Assembly (NCBI RefSeq): GCF_000735355.1
Contig: NZ_JMPI01000029.1
Location: 62,001 to 126,000 of the forward strand
Length of the DNA: 64,000 nucleotides
DNA from: Buttiauxella agrestis ATCC 33320
GTDB taxonomy: Bacteria > Pseudomonadota > Gammaproteobacteria > Enterobacterales > Enterobacteriaceae
Direction of reading: 5' to 3'
The notes under the pieces are model-generated. The model was not told the origin of the DNA and searched no databases. It was given only the letters and a program-made list of their open reading frames with translations. The position numbers were made by a program, and so were the translations under genes. Position 1 is the stretch's first letter. Every line of letters starts with the position of its first letter. Of the stretch, positions 25,209 to 35,055 are shown piece by piece.

Positions 25209-25307
25209 ATGAAAATTGGCGTTTTGTTCCCAATAGCCATCATCGTGGCCGCAATCGTGTTTATCACCTGGTTTATTGTCGGGGGTTACGCCACTTCTGT
25301 TTCGTGA
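25209..25307 (+). CDS. yoaK: YoaK-like 32-residue membrane peptide
   Basis: The peptide MKIGVLFPIAIIVAAIVFIT plus 12 more residues (WFIVGGYATSVS) is one membrane helix. It matches my memory of E. coli YoaK (32 residues, same M-x-IGxxFP start and GGYA tail). It begins 7 bases after the diguanylate cyclase stop and shares its terminator, so it is probably cotranscribed and translationally coupled. The function of YoaK is unknown; pairing with a cyclase gene suggests a membrane partner, which is speculation. Confidence 0.75.
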   Translation: MKIGVLFPIAIIVAAIVFITWFIVGGYATSVS

Positions 25308-25313
25308 TGAAAC

Positions 25314-25344
25314 AAAAAAGGCCCTGATGCAAGTCAGGGCCTTT
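25314..25344. terminator. Bidirectional terminator between yoaK-like gene and mppA
   Basis: AAAGGCCCTGA (25317-25327) pairs with TCAGGGCCTTT (25334-25344). Read leftward it ends in six T residues, a strong terminator for mppA; read rightward the T-run is weaker. Confidence 0.88.
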
Positions 25345-25359
25345 AAGATCTAAGTTTAA

Positions 25360-26979
25360 TTAATGCGCCACGATATACATGGTACGGCTGTAAGCAACAT
25401 CTTCAGGGTTATTAATCGGATACCCTTTCAGCCATGGCTTGATTAAGCGACCATTGGTGTACTGGTAAATCGGTGCGATCGGGGCTTTTTCCTGGAGGAT
25501 TTTTTCCGCCTGATTGTAATCTTTATTACGCGCGGCATCAGTTGTTTCCAGGCTTGCCTGCTCCAGAACTTTGTCATATTCCGGGGAGTTGAAGCGCGAA
25601 ATATTACCGCTGTGCGTTGAAGTTAACAGCGACAGGAACGTCGAAGGCTCGTTGTAATCCCCCACCCACGAAGCACGAATTACATCGAAGTTACCGGTGT
25701 TGCGGCTATCAATGTACGTTTTCCATTCTTGGTTTTGTAGCTTCACATCCACACCAAGATTTTTCTTCCACATTGATGCCACTGCAATCGCAATCTTCTG
25801 ATGGTTTTCAGACGTGTTATACAGCAGCGTTAATTTAAGCGGTTTGTTCGGGCCATAGCCTGCCGCTTGCAGCAGTGTTTTAGCCTGAGCGTTGGCTTCT
25901 TCCTGGCTCATTTGCTCAAATGGTGAAGGCTCTGGCGTAAAGCCCGCCGTCACATCTGGCGTAAAGCGCCATGCCGGTTTCTCACCTGTGCCCAATACCT
26001 TTTCAGCCATGATATGACGGTCAATCGACATGCTCAGGGCAAGACGCACGCGCGCGTCAGCCGTCGGGCCTTTCTGGGTGTTAAAGGCGTAATAATAGGT
26101 GCCCAACTGTGGCGGGGTATAAACTTGCCCCGGAATATCTTTCAATAATTTTTGATAGAGGTTTTTCGGGAATGACTCAGTGATATCAATGTCTCCCGCC
26201 AGATAACGCTTGGTGGCCGAAGATTCCTGGTTGATAGGAATGAATGTCACCTCGGTGATGACCGTTTTGCTGTTATCCCAGTAATTTTTATTCTGCACCG
26301 CCACCAGTTTTTCGTTCACGATGCGATCTTTCAGCGCATACGCCCCGTTGCCAACCAGGTTGCCAGGTTTGGTCCAGTCATTGCCGAATTTCTCAACCAC
26401 TGCTTTTGGCACCGGATAGAGCGAGAAGTTAGCGGTCAGATTCGGGAAGTATGGTACGGGCTTATCGAGATTAATGCGCAGCGTTCTATCATCAACCGCC
26501 GTCACGCCCAGTTTATCCGCAGGCATTTTGCCATCAATAATGGCTTGCGCATTGTTGATGCCAGCAAGGGCGGCGAACCAGGCAAATGGTGAGGTGTTTT
26601 TCGGATCAACCAAACGCTGCCAGCTATAAACGAAATCTTGTGCGGTAACCGGTGAGCCATCAGACCAGCGCGCGTTGTCGCGCAGGGTAAATGTCCAGGT
26701 ACGGTTGTCATTACTTTGCCATTTGGTGGCGACACCGGGTTCGAGCTGCCCTTTTTCGTTCTGGTTAACCAGGCCTTCAAACAAATCACGGATCACCTGA
26801 ATTTCTGGCAACCCAACGGCTTTGGCGGGATCAAGAGAAGCCGGTTCATCTTTAATATGACGAACCAGTGTTTGGTCAGCCGCGAGTTTAGTGCCAGCAG
26901 GGACATCCGCCGCCCAGGCATTAGAAAAGAGGCTGGCAATGGCTAATGCGCAACAAGTAGTCAAAAAACGCTTTTTCAT
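25360..26979 (-). CDS. mppA: MppA, periplasmic murein tripeptide-binding protein
   Basis: The 539-residue family 5 solute-binding protein has a signal peptide ending SNAWA (near residue 23). Features such as DEPASLDPAKAVGLPEIQVI, FTLRDNARWSDGSPVTAQDF and AYALKDRIVNEK are typical of OppA/MppA. The gene order with mpaA and ycjG identifies it as MppA rather than OppA. It delivers L-Ala-gamma-D-Glu-meso-diaminopimelate to the Opp permease for murein recycling. Length agrees with E. coli MppA (537). Confidence 0.92.
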   Translation of the reverse strand: MKKRFLTTCCALAIASLFSNAWAADVPAGTKLAADQTLVRHIKDEPASLDPAKAVGLPEIQVIRDLFEGLVNQNEKGQLEPGVATKWQSNDNRTWTFTLRDNARWSDGSPVTAQDFVYSWQRLVDPKNTSPFAWFAALAGINNAQAIIDGKMPADKLGVTAVDDRTLRINLDKPVPYFPNLTANFSLYPVPKAVVEKFGNDWTKPGNLVGNGAYALKDRIVNEKLVAVQNKNYWDNSKTVITEVTFIPINQESSATKRYLAGDIDITESFPKNLYQKLLKDIPGQVYTPPQLGTYYYAFNTQKGPTADARVRLALSMSIDRHIMAEKVLGTGEKPAWRFTPDVTAGFTPEPSPFEQMSQEEANAQAKTLLQAAGYGPNKPLKLTLLYNTSENHQKIAIAVASMWKKNLGVDVKLQNQEWKTYIDSRNTGNFDVIRASWVGDYNEPSTFLSLLTSTHSGNISRFNSPEYDKVLEQASLETTDAARNKDYNQAEKILQEKAPIAPIYQYTNGRLIKPWLKGYPINNPEDVAYSRTMYIVAH

Positions 26980-27234
26980 GTTTTACCCTTATGAATAATT
27001 TTGTTTGGGCCAGCACTACGCTCACGCCAGTGACAGACAAACAATGTAACGCAATCAACTGTTTTGCCAATAACAAAAATAAATAACGTGACGAAAATCG
27101 CCTCCCGGCGGGGTTTTTGTGAATATCGGCGCAAAGGATGAACTGGTCTGACAGGAGATTGTTTCAGATGAGTTTTTTTTAAATCACTGCTATTACTATC
27201 AGCATTAAAAATCTGAGTCGATTTAAGGAATGCT

Positions 27235-27942
27235 ATGTCAGCCCACCGCCCACGTTCACAACGCGGTCATTTGCCGAAAGGCTCCGAGCGTTATGGCAAA
27301 TCTGTGTTTGGCGCGCCGCTTATCTGGTTCCCGGCCGCACCGAGTGAACAACGCAGCGGCTTAATCATTGCAGGCACGCATGGCGATGAAAATGCGGCCA
27401 TGGTCACGTTGTCTTGCGCACTGCGCACCCTGGAACCCAAACACCGCCGTCATCACGTTGTGCTGGCGGTGAATCCTGACGGTTGCCAACTGGGTTTACG
27501 CGCTAATGCCAACGGTGTGGATTTAAATCGTAATTTCCCGGCGGCAAACTGGAAATCTGGCGAAACCGTTTATCGCTGGAACAGCAGTGCCGATGCACGC
27601 GACGTGGTGTTATCGACCGGCAACAAGCCCGGTTCTGAGCCAGAAACTGCTGCGTTATGTCAGCTGATTCATACGTTACAACCTGCATGGATTGTCTCTT
27701 TCCACGATCCGTTAGGCTGTATTGAAGATCCCGATAATTCGCCGCTTGGCGCATGGCTTGCGAAAGAGTTTGCGTTGCCGTTAGTGACCAGTGTGGGCTA
27801 TGAAACTCCAGGGTCATTTGGCAGTTGGTGTGCCGATTTAGGCCTACCTTGTATTACCGCAGAATTCCCGCCCATCTCGGCTGACGAAGCGAGTGAGCGG
27901 TATCTGGATGCCATGATGGGCTTACTGCACTGGCAAAAATAA
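27235..27942 (+). CDS. mpaA: MpaA, murein peptide amidase A
   Basis: This 235-residue cytoplasmic zinc carboxypeptidase of family M14 cleaves the gamma-D-Glu-diaminopimelate bond of imported murein tripeptide. GTHGDENAAMVTL supplies zinc ligands His and Glu, SFHDPLG the third His, and TAEFPP near the C terminus the catalytic Glu. RANANGVDLNRNFPAANW is a conserved substrate loop. It diverges from mppA and converges on ycjG with a 5-base gap, so three recycling genes are together. Confidence 0.93.
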   Translation: MSAHRPRSQRGHLPKGSERYGKSVFGAPLIWFPAAPSEQRSGLIIAGTHGDENAAMVTLSCALRTLEPKHRRHHVVLAVNPDGCQLGLRANANGVDLNRNFPAANWKSGETVYRWNSSADARDVVLSTGNKPGSEPETAALCQLIHTLQPAWIVSFHDPLGCIEDPDNSPLGAWLAKEFALPLVTSVGYETPGSFGSWCADLGLPCITAEFPPISADEASERYLDAMMGLLHWQK

Positions 27943-27947
27943 AAGTC

Positions 27948-28913
27948 TTACGGATAAAGTTTCCCGGTTTCAAAGTGCAAACCGGGTTCAACATCCACCG
28001 CAAGCCAGGTTGGGCCATCGAGATCGGCGAAACGGACTTTCGCCGCCAGCGGTAAAGCGGCGGCGATAGCTCTGGATGTACACAACATACAGCCCAACAT
28101 CACATCAAATCCTGCTTCGCGAGCGGCCTGCGTTAAGGCCAACGCTTCGGTTAAACCACCGGTTTTATCCAGCTTCACGTTCACCATTTCGTAGCGCCCT
28201 TTCAGCCCGGCAAGGCTTTCACGAGTATGGCAACTCTCATCCGCGCAAATAGGCAATGGATGGATGAAATTCGCCAGCGCACTGTCCTGCCCGGCAGGCA
28301 GCGGCTGTTCAAGCATCGCCACATTCAGATCGGCGAGTAACTGGCAACGCGCCGCCAGGCCGTCACTTTTCCAGGCTTCATTGGCATCAACGATAATCAC
28401 TGCCTCTGGCACGGCGGCACGAATCGCCACCATGCGCTCGGTAATGAGTCGGTCGTCAATTTTAACCTTTAACAGACGCGCGCCTTTATCCCACAGCAGT
28501 TTCGCGGCGGCCGCCATTTGTTCAGGTTCGGCAATACCGACGGTTTGTGCCGTGGTCACCAGTTCCGGGAGTTCGACCCCAGCAATATGAGAAAGCGTCC
28601 GTTGTTTGCGTCGGGCTTCTAAATCCCACAATGCGCTATCAATGGCATTACGCGCAGCGCCCGCCGTGAGTGCATCTTGCAGTTGCGCACGCGTCATTCC
28701 TTTTTCCAACTGGGGAATCACCGTGGTGATTTGCGCCAGCACCGATTCCACACTCTCGCCATAGCGCGGATACGGGGTGCACTCACCCACCGCTTTAATG
28801 CCGTCTTCTTCCAATTCGACCACCACAACTACCGCTTCGCTGCGTCTACCACGTGAAATCACAAACGGTGTATGGAGGGGCCACGCTTCCTGGTAAACCT
28901 TGACTGTTCTCAT
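27948..28913 (-). CDS. ycjG: YcjG, L-Ala-D/L-Glu epimerase
   Basis: This 321-residue enolase-superfamily enzyme interconverts L-Ala-D-Glu and L-Ala-L-Glu, the dipeptide left after MpaA action, so the Glu can be reused. LLKVKIDD (catalytic Lys), VIIVDANEAW, EQPLPAG and ADESCHTRES carry the metal-binding acidic residues, and VNVKLDKTGG the second catalytic Lys. Length matches E. coli YcjG (321). Confidence 0.94.
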   Translation of the reverse strand: MRTVKVYQEAWPLHTPFVISRGRRSEAVVVVVELEEDGIKAVGECTPYPRYGESVESVLAQITTVIPQLEKGMTRAQLQDALTAGAARNAIDSALWDLEARRKQRTLSHIAGVELPELVTTAQTVGIAEPEQMAAAAKLLWDKGARLLKVKIDDRLITERMVAIRAAVPEAVIIVDANEAWKSDGLAARCQLLADLNVAMLEQPLPAGQDSALANFIHPLPICADESCHTRESLAGLKGRYEMVNVKLDKTGGLTEALALTQAAREAGFDVMLGCMLCTSRAIAAALPLAAKVRFADLDGPTWLAVDVEPGLHFETGKLYP

Positions 28914-29062
28914 TATTTTTTGCCTGTCGTCGTTGTTTTTATCGTTGCCAGAGTATAGCCAGAGAACACTTTTACTTGCAGTATCAGTTTTTTATATTCA
29001 GATGATGAATACTGACATACACTGTCGGCGGCGTTAATTATATGTAAAAAGGAAAATCAAAC

Positions 29063-29569
29063 ATGTCACAAATCGTTCATTTCCAGGGCAACCCTGTAGC
29101 GGTTGCAGGTCAGATCCCACAAGCTGGCAACAAAGCTGAAGCTTTCTCACTGGTAGCTAAAGATCTGTCTGACGTTACTCTGAGCCAGTTCGATGGAAAA
29201 CGTAAAGTCCTGAACATTTTCCCAAGCATTGATACCGGCGTTTGTGCGGCTTCCGTGCGCAAATTCAACCAACTGGCGACAGAAATGGATAACACCGTTG
29301 TACTGTGTGTTTCCGCTGACCTGCCATTTGCACAATCTCGCTTCTGCGGCGCAGAAGGCCTGAGCAATGTTGTCACACTGTCTACTCTGCGTAACCCAGA
29401 GTTCCAGCAAGCGTACGGTGTGGGTATTTCTGAAGGCGCACTGAAAGGCCTGACGGCTCGTGCCGTAGTGGTTCTTAATGAGAAAGACGAAGTGGTATTC
29501 AGCGAGTTAGTGAACGAAATCACTAATGAGCCAGATTATGCCGCAGCACTGGAAGCTCTGAAGGCTTAA
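29063..29569 (+). CDS. tpx: Tpx, thiol peroxidase
   Basis: This 168-residue atypical two-cysteine peroxiredoxin has Cys61 in [13 protein letters not shown] as peroxidatic cysteine and Cys95 in [10 protein letters not shown] as resolving cysteine, the E. coli positions. It reduces lipid and other hydroperoxides using thioredoxin and is periplasm-associated or cytoplasmic depending on report. It has its own promoter region and converges with tyrR over a strong hairpin. Confidence 0.96.
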   Translation: MSQIVHFQGNPVAVAGQIPQAGNKAEAFSLVAKDLSDVTLSQFDGKRKVLNIFPSIDTGVCAASVRKFNQLATEMDNTVVLCVSADLPFAQSRFCGAEGLSNVVTLSTLRNPEFQQAYGVGISEGALKGLTARAVVVLNEKDEVVFSELVNEITNEPDYAAALEALKA

Positions 29570-29575
29570 GTGTGA

Positions 29576-29598
29576 ATGCCCCCGTGAACCGGGGGCAT
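29576..29598. terminator. Bidirectional hairpin between tpx and tyrR
   Basis: ATGCCCCCG (29576-29584) pairs with CGGGGGCAT (29590-29598) around a 5-nt loop between convergent stops. Confidence 0.8.
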
Positions 29599-29603
29599 AT
29601 TGG

Positions 29604-31166
29604 TTACTCTTCTGTTTTACGCTGGCTCAGGCCGTATTCACGTAATTTGTTCGCAATCGCGGTGTGCGAAACGCCCAAACGTTTAGCCAACTTACGCGTA
29701 CTTGGATAAGTACGATAAAGCTGTGTGAGCACCGAACGCTCAAAGCGGCTGGTAATATCATCCAGCGACCCTTCCATTGCTTCTTCCCCAACCACTAAAC
29801 TCGCCGTATCAAAATCTGGCAGCAAAATGTCTTGCGGACGTAACTCGTACCCTTCCAGTTGGGTTAATGCGCGGTAGATAGCATTCTTTAACTGACGCAC
29901 GTTGCCCGGCCAACCATAACGCGTTAACACATTACTTAAGTCATTGGCCAGTTTTGGACGCGGAACACCTTGCTCATCGGCAAAACGGGCCACAAACAGC
30001 TCGGTCAGCGGCATGATATCTTGCGGGCGGTCACGCAGCGGCGGCAAATTCAGCGTGAGGACGTTCAGGCGATAATAGAGATCTTCACGGAATTCGCCTT
30101 TTTGAACCATTTCAATCAGGTTCTTTTGCGTCGCACAAATCACGCGCACATCAACATGAACTTCATGTTCCTCGCCCACGCGGCGGAATGTCCCGTCGTT
30201 GAGGAAACGCAGCAGTTTTGTCTGCATACGCGGCGACATTTCGCCGATCTCATCCAGCAAAACTGAGCCACCGTTGGCCTGCTCGAAGAAGCCCTTTTTA
30301 CCTTCGACAGCATTGGCGTATGCGCCTGGTGCATGGCCAAACAATTCGCTTTCAACCACGTCATCCGGCATCGAGCCGCAATTGAGTGCCAGATACGGTT
30401 TCTGCGCCCGTGGACTGCCAAGATGGCAAGCATGAGCCAGCAAATCTTTACCGGTTCCGGTATCACCCACAATCAGCAGCGGTGCATTCAGCAATGCCAG
30501 TTTATGTGCCTGATCAACCACATGGCGCATTTTCGGGCTGACAGCGACAATCTGGCTAAACGCGCCAACATCGGTATTAGAGAGGTTCTGGAGCTGGCGC
30601 CCCATGCGGACCGTTGAACGCAGCATCACCACCGCGCCGACTAACGTCGCGCCTTCGTTTTCGCTATCAAGATGAACCGGCGTGATTTCCATCAGGAAAT
30701 TCTGCCCGTTAATCACCACGTGTTCGGTATGAGATTCCGTCGGCGCACTTTCCAGCCAACGCATAAAGTTAAAACCGTTCACCAGGCTCGCGGCGTTATG
30801 GTTACGCAACTTGTCTTCGTTTTGGCCGAACAGTGCACAGCTCGCCGGATTCGCCAGCTCCACTTTGCTTTTCATATCCAGCGACAGCACTGGTTCAGGC
30901 AGCGCTTCAAGCAAGGCGCTTAACGCACGATGTTCGCGCTCGGACGGCATCCACGGCACGGTACGCACGTCCGTCACTCCCGGGATGCGACGAATTTCAG
31001 CCATCAGACTGCTGAATGTATCGAAGTCGAGAGTAGAGAAATTCAGGTAGATTCGCCCAATGGGATCAATTTCGATACCGCGCAAATCAATACTGCGCAG
31101 CACCAGTAAATCAAGTAATTCACGGGTAAGACCAAGACGGTCCTGGCAAAAAACTTCCAGACGCAT
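29604..31166 (-). CDS. tyrR: TyrR, aromatic amino acid regulator
   Basis: The start at 31166 (AAGGA 8 nt upstream, family opening MRLEVFCQDRLGLTRELLDL) gives 520 residues. Domains: ACT (1-75), PAS (80-190), AAA+ (205-430) with Walker A GDTGTGKD at 234-241 and VLLDEIGEMS, and a C-terminal helix-turn-helix (STRKLAKRLGVSHTAIANKL). It represses or activates aroF-tyrA, tyrP, aroP and mtr with Tyr, Phe or Trp as ligands. Residues 281-287 read GAYANAV, where E. coli TyrR has a gap and sigma54 activators have GAFTGA; this accounts for the seven extra residues over the 513 of E. coli. Confidence 0.94.
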   Translation of the reverse strand: MRLEVFCQDRLGLTRELLDLLVLRSIDLRGIEIDPIGRIYLNFSTLDFDTFSSLMAEIRRIPGVTDVRTVPWMPSEREHRALSALLEALPEPVLSLDMKSKVELANPASCALFGQNEDKLRNHNAASLVNGFNFMRWLESAPTESHTEHVVINGQNFLMEITPVHLDSENEGATLVGAVVMLRSTVRMGRQLQNLSNTDVGAFSQIVAVSPKMRHVVDQAHKLALLNAPLLIVGDTGTGKDLLAHACHLGSPRAQKPYLALNCGSMPDDVVESELFGHAPGAYANAVEGKKGFFEQANGGSVLLDEIGEMSPRMQTKLLRFLNDGTFRRVGEEHEVHVDVRVICATQKNLIEMVQKGEFREDLYYRLNVLTLNLPPLRDRPQDIMPLTELFVARFADEQGVPRPKLANDLSNVLTRYGWPGNVRQLKNAIYRALTQLEGYELRPQDILLPDFDTASLVVGEEAMEGSLDDITSRFERSVLTQLYRTYPSTRKLAKRLGVSHTAIANKLREYGLSQRKTEE

Positions 31167-31324
31167 GGATGTGTCCTTCAATTGCAATAAGCTGAGTCAT
31201 TGGGTGAAGTGATGATACTCCAGATAACGAATGGTCAGAAGAGATGTGTGAAGAAAAGTTGACAGATAAGTCGCTGAATAGGAGCAATGCCGTAAAGCAA
31301 AATGCTCACGGCACTGTTTGTGAG

Positions 31325-32389
31325 TTACTCGACAGGGCGGGTTTTGCTTTTACTCATTGTCTCTTTGAGCTGAACCAGCAACTGCTTACGGAAATCACCT
31401 AAACGCGGTTTATCATTCTCAATCCACGGTAATGGGCGGCAAAGTTCCATCGCTTTAATCCCTAAACGCGCAGTCAGTAAACCGGCTCCAATCCCTTGCG
31501 CCGCACGTGTTGAAAGCCTTGCGGCGAGATCCTGGCCTATCCAGTCCATCCCCACTTCGCGCACCAGTTCGCTGGCTCCGGCAAAGGCTATATTCAGCAA
31601 AACCAGGCGGAACAGGCGAATCCGGCTGTAGTAGCCCAACTCAATGCCATACACCGTGGCAATACGGTTAATCAGACGCAAATTTCGCCAGGCAATAAAT
31701 GCCATATCCACCATAGCCAATGGGCTGACGGCAATCATCAGCGTGGATTCAGCGGCAGAACGGCTGATCTCCCGACGCGCCTGGTTATCCAGCACCGGCT
31801 GAACTAATCGGGCATACAGCTCCACCACTTCGCGGTCGTTTTGTGTTTCGTGAATCGCGGCGTACCAGCGTTGCAACGCCGGATGACCATGATCCAGCCC
31901 GGCCTGGCGAGCCAGCTTTTCACAGAAGGCTTTCCCCTTACCCATGCCATGGCTGTGCATTAATTCACGGGCTTCATCTCGTTCTTCTGCACGCTGGCGC
32001 AAGCGCCATAAACGCCGCCACTCTGTTGCCACAGAACCGACCCCGGCGGCTATAATCAGCCCGCCAGCGATGCCACCGCCGAGGGCAATCCAGTCCTGCG
32101 TAACATAAGCGTTGTGCGTCCATTGGATGCCCTGCGCCACGACGCTGACACCAAACAGACCCAGACCAACCTGGACCATGCGCCGCCACAGGCTGCGTTT
32201 CGGGCGCAACGCCGCTTCAATGACGGCTTCTGCCTGCCCATCGTCTTCAACGTCGTCTAAAGTAATGAGCGCAGGCGTAAATTTTTCGGCCTCTGGCTCG
32301 CTAAAAGCGTGCGGCGCTTTGTAGGTATCTGCTTTTTCCACATCCAGCGGTTGCGCAAAATCGATACGCGGTTTTAATGGTTCGTTCAT
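31325..32389 (-). CDS. ycjF: YcjF, inner-membrane protein of the TIGR01620 family
   Basis: The 354-residue protein has a charged N terminus of about 70 residues, two membrane helices (around [17 protein letters not shown] and [20 protein letters not shown]) and a long helical C-terminal domain with [20 protein letters not shown]. It overlaps ycjX by four bases. In E. coli, ycjXF is part of the PspF regulon, so it probably helps the envelope stress response; the molecular role is unknown. Confidence 0.92.
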   Translation of the reverse strand: MNEPLKPRIDFAQPLDVEKADTYKAPHAFSEPEAEKFTPALITLDDVEDDGQAEAVIEAALRPKRSLWRRMVQVGLGLFGVSVVAQGIQWTHNAYVTQDWIALGGGIAGGLIIAAGVGSVATEWRRLWRLRQRAEERDEARELMHSHGMGKGKAFCEKLARQAGLDHGHPALQRWYAAIHETQNDREVVELYARLVQPVLDNQARREISRSAAESTLMIAVSPLAMVDMAFIAWRNLRLINRIATVYGIELGYYSRIRLFRLVLLNIAFAGASELVREVGMDWIGQDLAARLSTRAAQGIGAGLLTARLGIKAMELCRPLPWIENDKPRLGDFRKQLLVQLKETMSKSKTRPVE

Positions 32390-33783
32390 CGCAATTTATC
32401 CCCGATTAAAAACTCCAGCGCCGCATCCATGCGAATGTGCGGCATCGGCCTGTCCACATCCATCACCTGTGGGCGGAACTGTTCAAACTGAAAACCCTGT
32501 TTTTCCCAGAATGCGCTGCCCGGTAAACGCGCAGGCACTTCGCCGGGATAAACCGTTAACGGCTCGCCATCATTTAAACGATTGCCGCGTAAGGCCGGGA
32601 TTTGTTCTCCGCGCACATCGACCAGGCCGCTTTGCGTCGCCTGCACCGATGCAAGCCCCATGCAATCCATGTCGATACCTTCGAACGCGGCATTTTGCCA
32701 GGCGTCCTGCACCAGTTGTTGAAGCAGCGCGACCATGTTGGCGTGTTGGTCGACGGTGACATGATCGGCCTTGGTGGCGGCAAATAACAGCTTGTCGATA
32801 ACCGGCGAAAACAGGCGGCGGAACAGCGTGCGCTGGCCGTAATGGAAACTTTGCATCAGTTGCGTGAGCGCCAGACGCATGTCGTTAAATGCTTGCGGGC
32901 CGCTGTTGAGCGGTTGCAGGCAATCCACCAGCACAATCTGACGGTCAAATTTAAGGAAATGGTTCTTATAAAACCCTTTAACCACTTTGTCGCAGTAGTA
33001 ATCAAAGCGCGTGCGCAGCATACCGATGTTGGTGGTTTTATCAGCCTGAGCAAGTTTTGACTCGCCGATGGCGTCCACATCCGGCCACGGGAAGAATTGC
33101 AGCGCGGGGGCTCCCGCCATATCACCGGGCAGCACAAAACGCCCCGGCTGGATAAAGTGCAAACCTTCACGCTTGCAACGCAGCAGGTAATCCGTCCAGG
33201 CTTCAGATATTTCTGCCAGTCGGTTTTCATCGGCAGGCGCGAGCGGGTCTAACCCTTCACACAATGTACGCCACTGTGCTGACCACTCGCCGCGATCGCC
33301 CGTCAGTAAACTGGTCATCTGACGCGACCAGGTGAGGTAATTTTGCGCCAGCATCGGCAAGTCCAGCAGCCACTCACCAGGGTAATCAACAATTTCCAGG
33401 TACAACGTCGAGGTGTCTTTAAAGTGACGCAGCAGCGAATCGTTAGAGCGATAACGCAGCGCCAGGCGCATTTCGCTCACCCCACGCGTCGGCGTCGGCC
33501 AACTCGGCGGGGAGCCATAAAGCTGCGCCAGTCCTTCATCATAGGTAAAACGCTGAATGCCTAAATCGCGCTGCGGCACACGCTTGACGCCCAGCAGACG
33601 CTCTTCGCGCACTGCGTTTAGTAACGGCAAACGTGCACCGTTATGCACGCTCAATAATTGATTCACCATCGCGGTGATAAAAGCCGTCTTACCACTGCGG
33701 CTTAAACCCGTTACGGCAAGGCGTAAATGCCGGTCTACGCCCCGGTTCATCAGGGCATTCAGTTCATTCTTGATTCTGTTCAT
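32386..33783 (-). CDS. ycjX: YcjX, P-loop NTPase linked to phage-shock response
   Basis: From the ATG at 33783 (AGGA upstream; family opening [20 protein letters not shown]) the protein has 465 residues, equal to E. coli YcjX. Walker A is [24 protein letters not shown] and [10 protein letters not shown] are GTPase-like switch and specificity motifs. It is a predicted stress-associated ATPase/GTPase made together with YcjF under PspF and sigma54 in E. coli. The upstream region to 33860 should hold the promoter; I did not find a convincing sigma54 -24/-12 pair by eye. Confidence 0.92.
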   Translation of the reverse strand: MNRIKNELNALMNRGVDRHLRLAVTGLSRSGKTAFITAMVNQLLSVHNGARLPLLNAVREERLLGVKRVPQRDLGIQRFTYDEGLAQLYGSPPSWPTPTRGVSEMRLALRYRSNDSLLRHFKDTSTLYLEIVDYPGEWLLDLPMLAQNYLTWSRQMTSLLTGDRGEWSAQWRTLCEGLDPLAPADENRLAEISEAWTDYLLRCKREGLHFIQPGRFVLPGDMAGAPALQFFPWPDVDAIGESKLAQADKTTNIGMLRTRFDYYCDKVVKGFYKNHFLKFDRQIVLVDCLQPLNSGPQAFNDMRLALTQLMQSFHYGQRTLFRRLFSPVIDKLLFAATKADHVTVDQHANMVALLQQLVQDAWQNAAFEGIDMDCMGLASVQATQSGLVDVRGEQIPALRGNRLNDGEPLTVYPGEVPARLPGSAFWEKQGFQFEQFRPQVMDVDRPMPHIRMDAALEFLIGDKLR

Positions 33784-33964
33784 ATGCGTCCTGGCAGCAC
33801 CCATCTGTGACTTTAATGAGAAAGGTTATGGGGGTAAATGGTGATAAATCAAAGGACATAGAATCATTTTACACCTATTTACACTGACGCATCGGCAATA
33901 GACAGCCCGTTACGTGTTCAGTAATATGCGTTATCTTTTGGCGCAGAACAGGACCGGTTCAGTC

Positions 33965-34975
33965 ATGTCGCCCACCATTTATGATATTGCCCGCTTGGCG
34001 AATGTTTCCAAATCCACCGTATCGCGCGTGCTCAATAAGCAAACCAATATTTCACCGGAAGCGCTCGAACGTGTTTTAAAAGCGATTGAAGAGTTAAATT
34101 ATCAGCCGAATAAATTAGCCCGAGGGCTAACGTCTTCTGGCTTTGATGCGATTATGGTGATCTCCACGCGCTCGACCAAAACCACGGCGGGAAATCCCTT
34201 TTTCTCTGAAGTGTTGCACGCAATTACCGCTCGCGCAGAACTGGAAGGTTTTGACGTCATTTTGCAAACATCCAAAAATAGTAAAGAAGATCTGCAAAAG
34301 TGCGTCAGTAAAATCAAACAGAAAATGATTAAGGGCATAATTATGCTCAGTTCACCGACCGATGAATCATTTTTTGAAGAGTTAGATCAGTACGCTATTC
34401 CGGTGGTTGTGATTGGTAAAGTCGACGGTGAATTCAAGCATGTTTGTTCCGTCGATACCGATAATTACCACGACAGTATCGCGCTGACACAAACACTGCT
34501 CAATAAAGGGCATCGTAAGATTGCCTGTCTGCATGCCCCGCTCGATTATCATGTTTCGGTCGACCGCCTTGCTGGCTTTAAAGATTGCCTGCGTCAGCAA
34601 GATATTAACCTGCCTGATGAATGGATCGTCGATGGTGGATATACCAATGAAACGGCACTTGAGGCAGCGCAAAAATTATTAAGCGGGGAGAATATCCCGG
34701 AAGCCATATTTGCCACAGATAGCCTGAAGCTAATGAGCATTTACCGTATCGCACAAGAAAAAGGAATCAAAATACCCGAGCAATTATCTGTTGTGGGTTA
34801 TAGCAATGATATGCTCAGTTTTTTACTTTCCCCACCGCCAGGTGGAATCGAAGTGCCGACACTTGAATTAGGTACCGCAGGCAGTGCCTTGTTGTTTGAT
34901 AAAATAACAGGGAAAGCAGCTCCGGGCAGAACAATCATTCCGACAACAATATCTTTGACAGACTCTATTACTTGA
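33965..34975 (+). CDS. ycjW: YcjW, LacI-family repressor
   Basis: From the ATG at 33965 the protein has 336 residues: an N-terminal LacI helix-turn-helix ([20 protein letters not shown]) with hinge helix NKLARGL, then a periplasmic-binding-protein-like effector domain. In E. coli YcjW controls the ycjM-W genes and has been linked to pspE and H2S production. The site at 47769-47784 upstream of ycjM is a candidate operator. The 17 upstream codons in frame (from 33914) lack the family start and are less likely. Confidence 0.9.
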   Translation: MSPTIYDIARLANVSKSTVSRVLNKQTNISPEALERVLKAIEELNYQPNKLARGLTSSGFDAIMVISTRSTKTTAGNPFFSEVLHAITARAELEGFDVILQTSKNSKEDLQKCVSKIKQKMIKGIIMLSSPTDESFFEELDQYAIPVVVIGKVDGEFKHVCSVDTDNYHDSIALTQTLLNKGHRKIACLHAPLDYHVSVDRLAGFKDCLRQQDINLPDEWIVDGGYTNETALEAAQKLLSGENIPEAIFATDSLKLMSIYRIAQEKGIKIPEQLSVVGYSNDMLSFLLSPPPGGIEVPTLELGTAGSALLFDKITGKAAPGRTIIPTTISLTDSIT

Positions 34976-35014
34976 TCTGAATAAGGCGGGTGAATTAGGT
35001 TTACCATGCTAGCG

Positions 35015-35048
35015 CAATTGGCGGGATTGCGCCCGCCAGTTGAATTGC
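35015..35048. terminator. Hairpin between convergent ycjW and ompG
   Basis: TGGCGGG (35019-35025) pairs with CCCGCCA (35032-35038); outer arms GCAAT and ATTGC can extend it. No strong T-run is present. Confidence 0.65.
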
Positions 35049-35055
35049 ATATAAC

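Noticed and set aside
33850-33900. Possible sigma54 promoter for ycjXF
   Set aside because: E. coli has one, but I could not find a clean GG-N10-GC element by eye here, so I do not annotate it.
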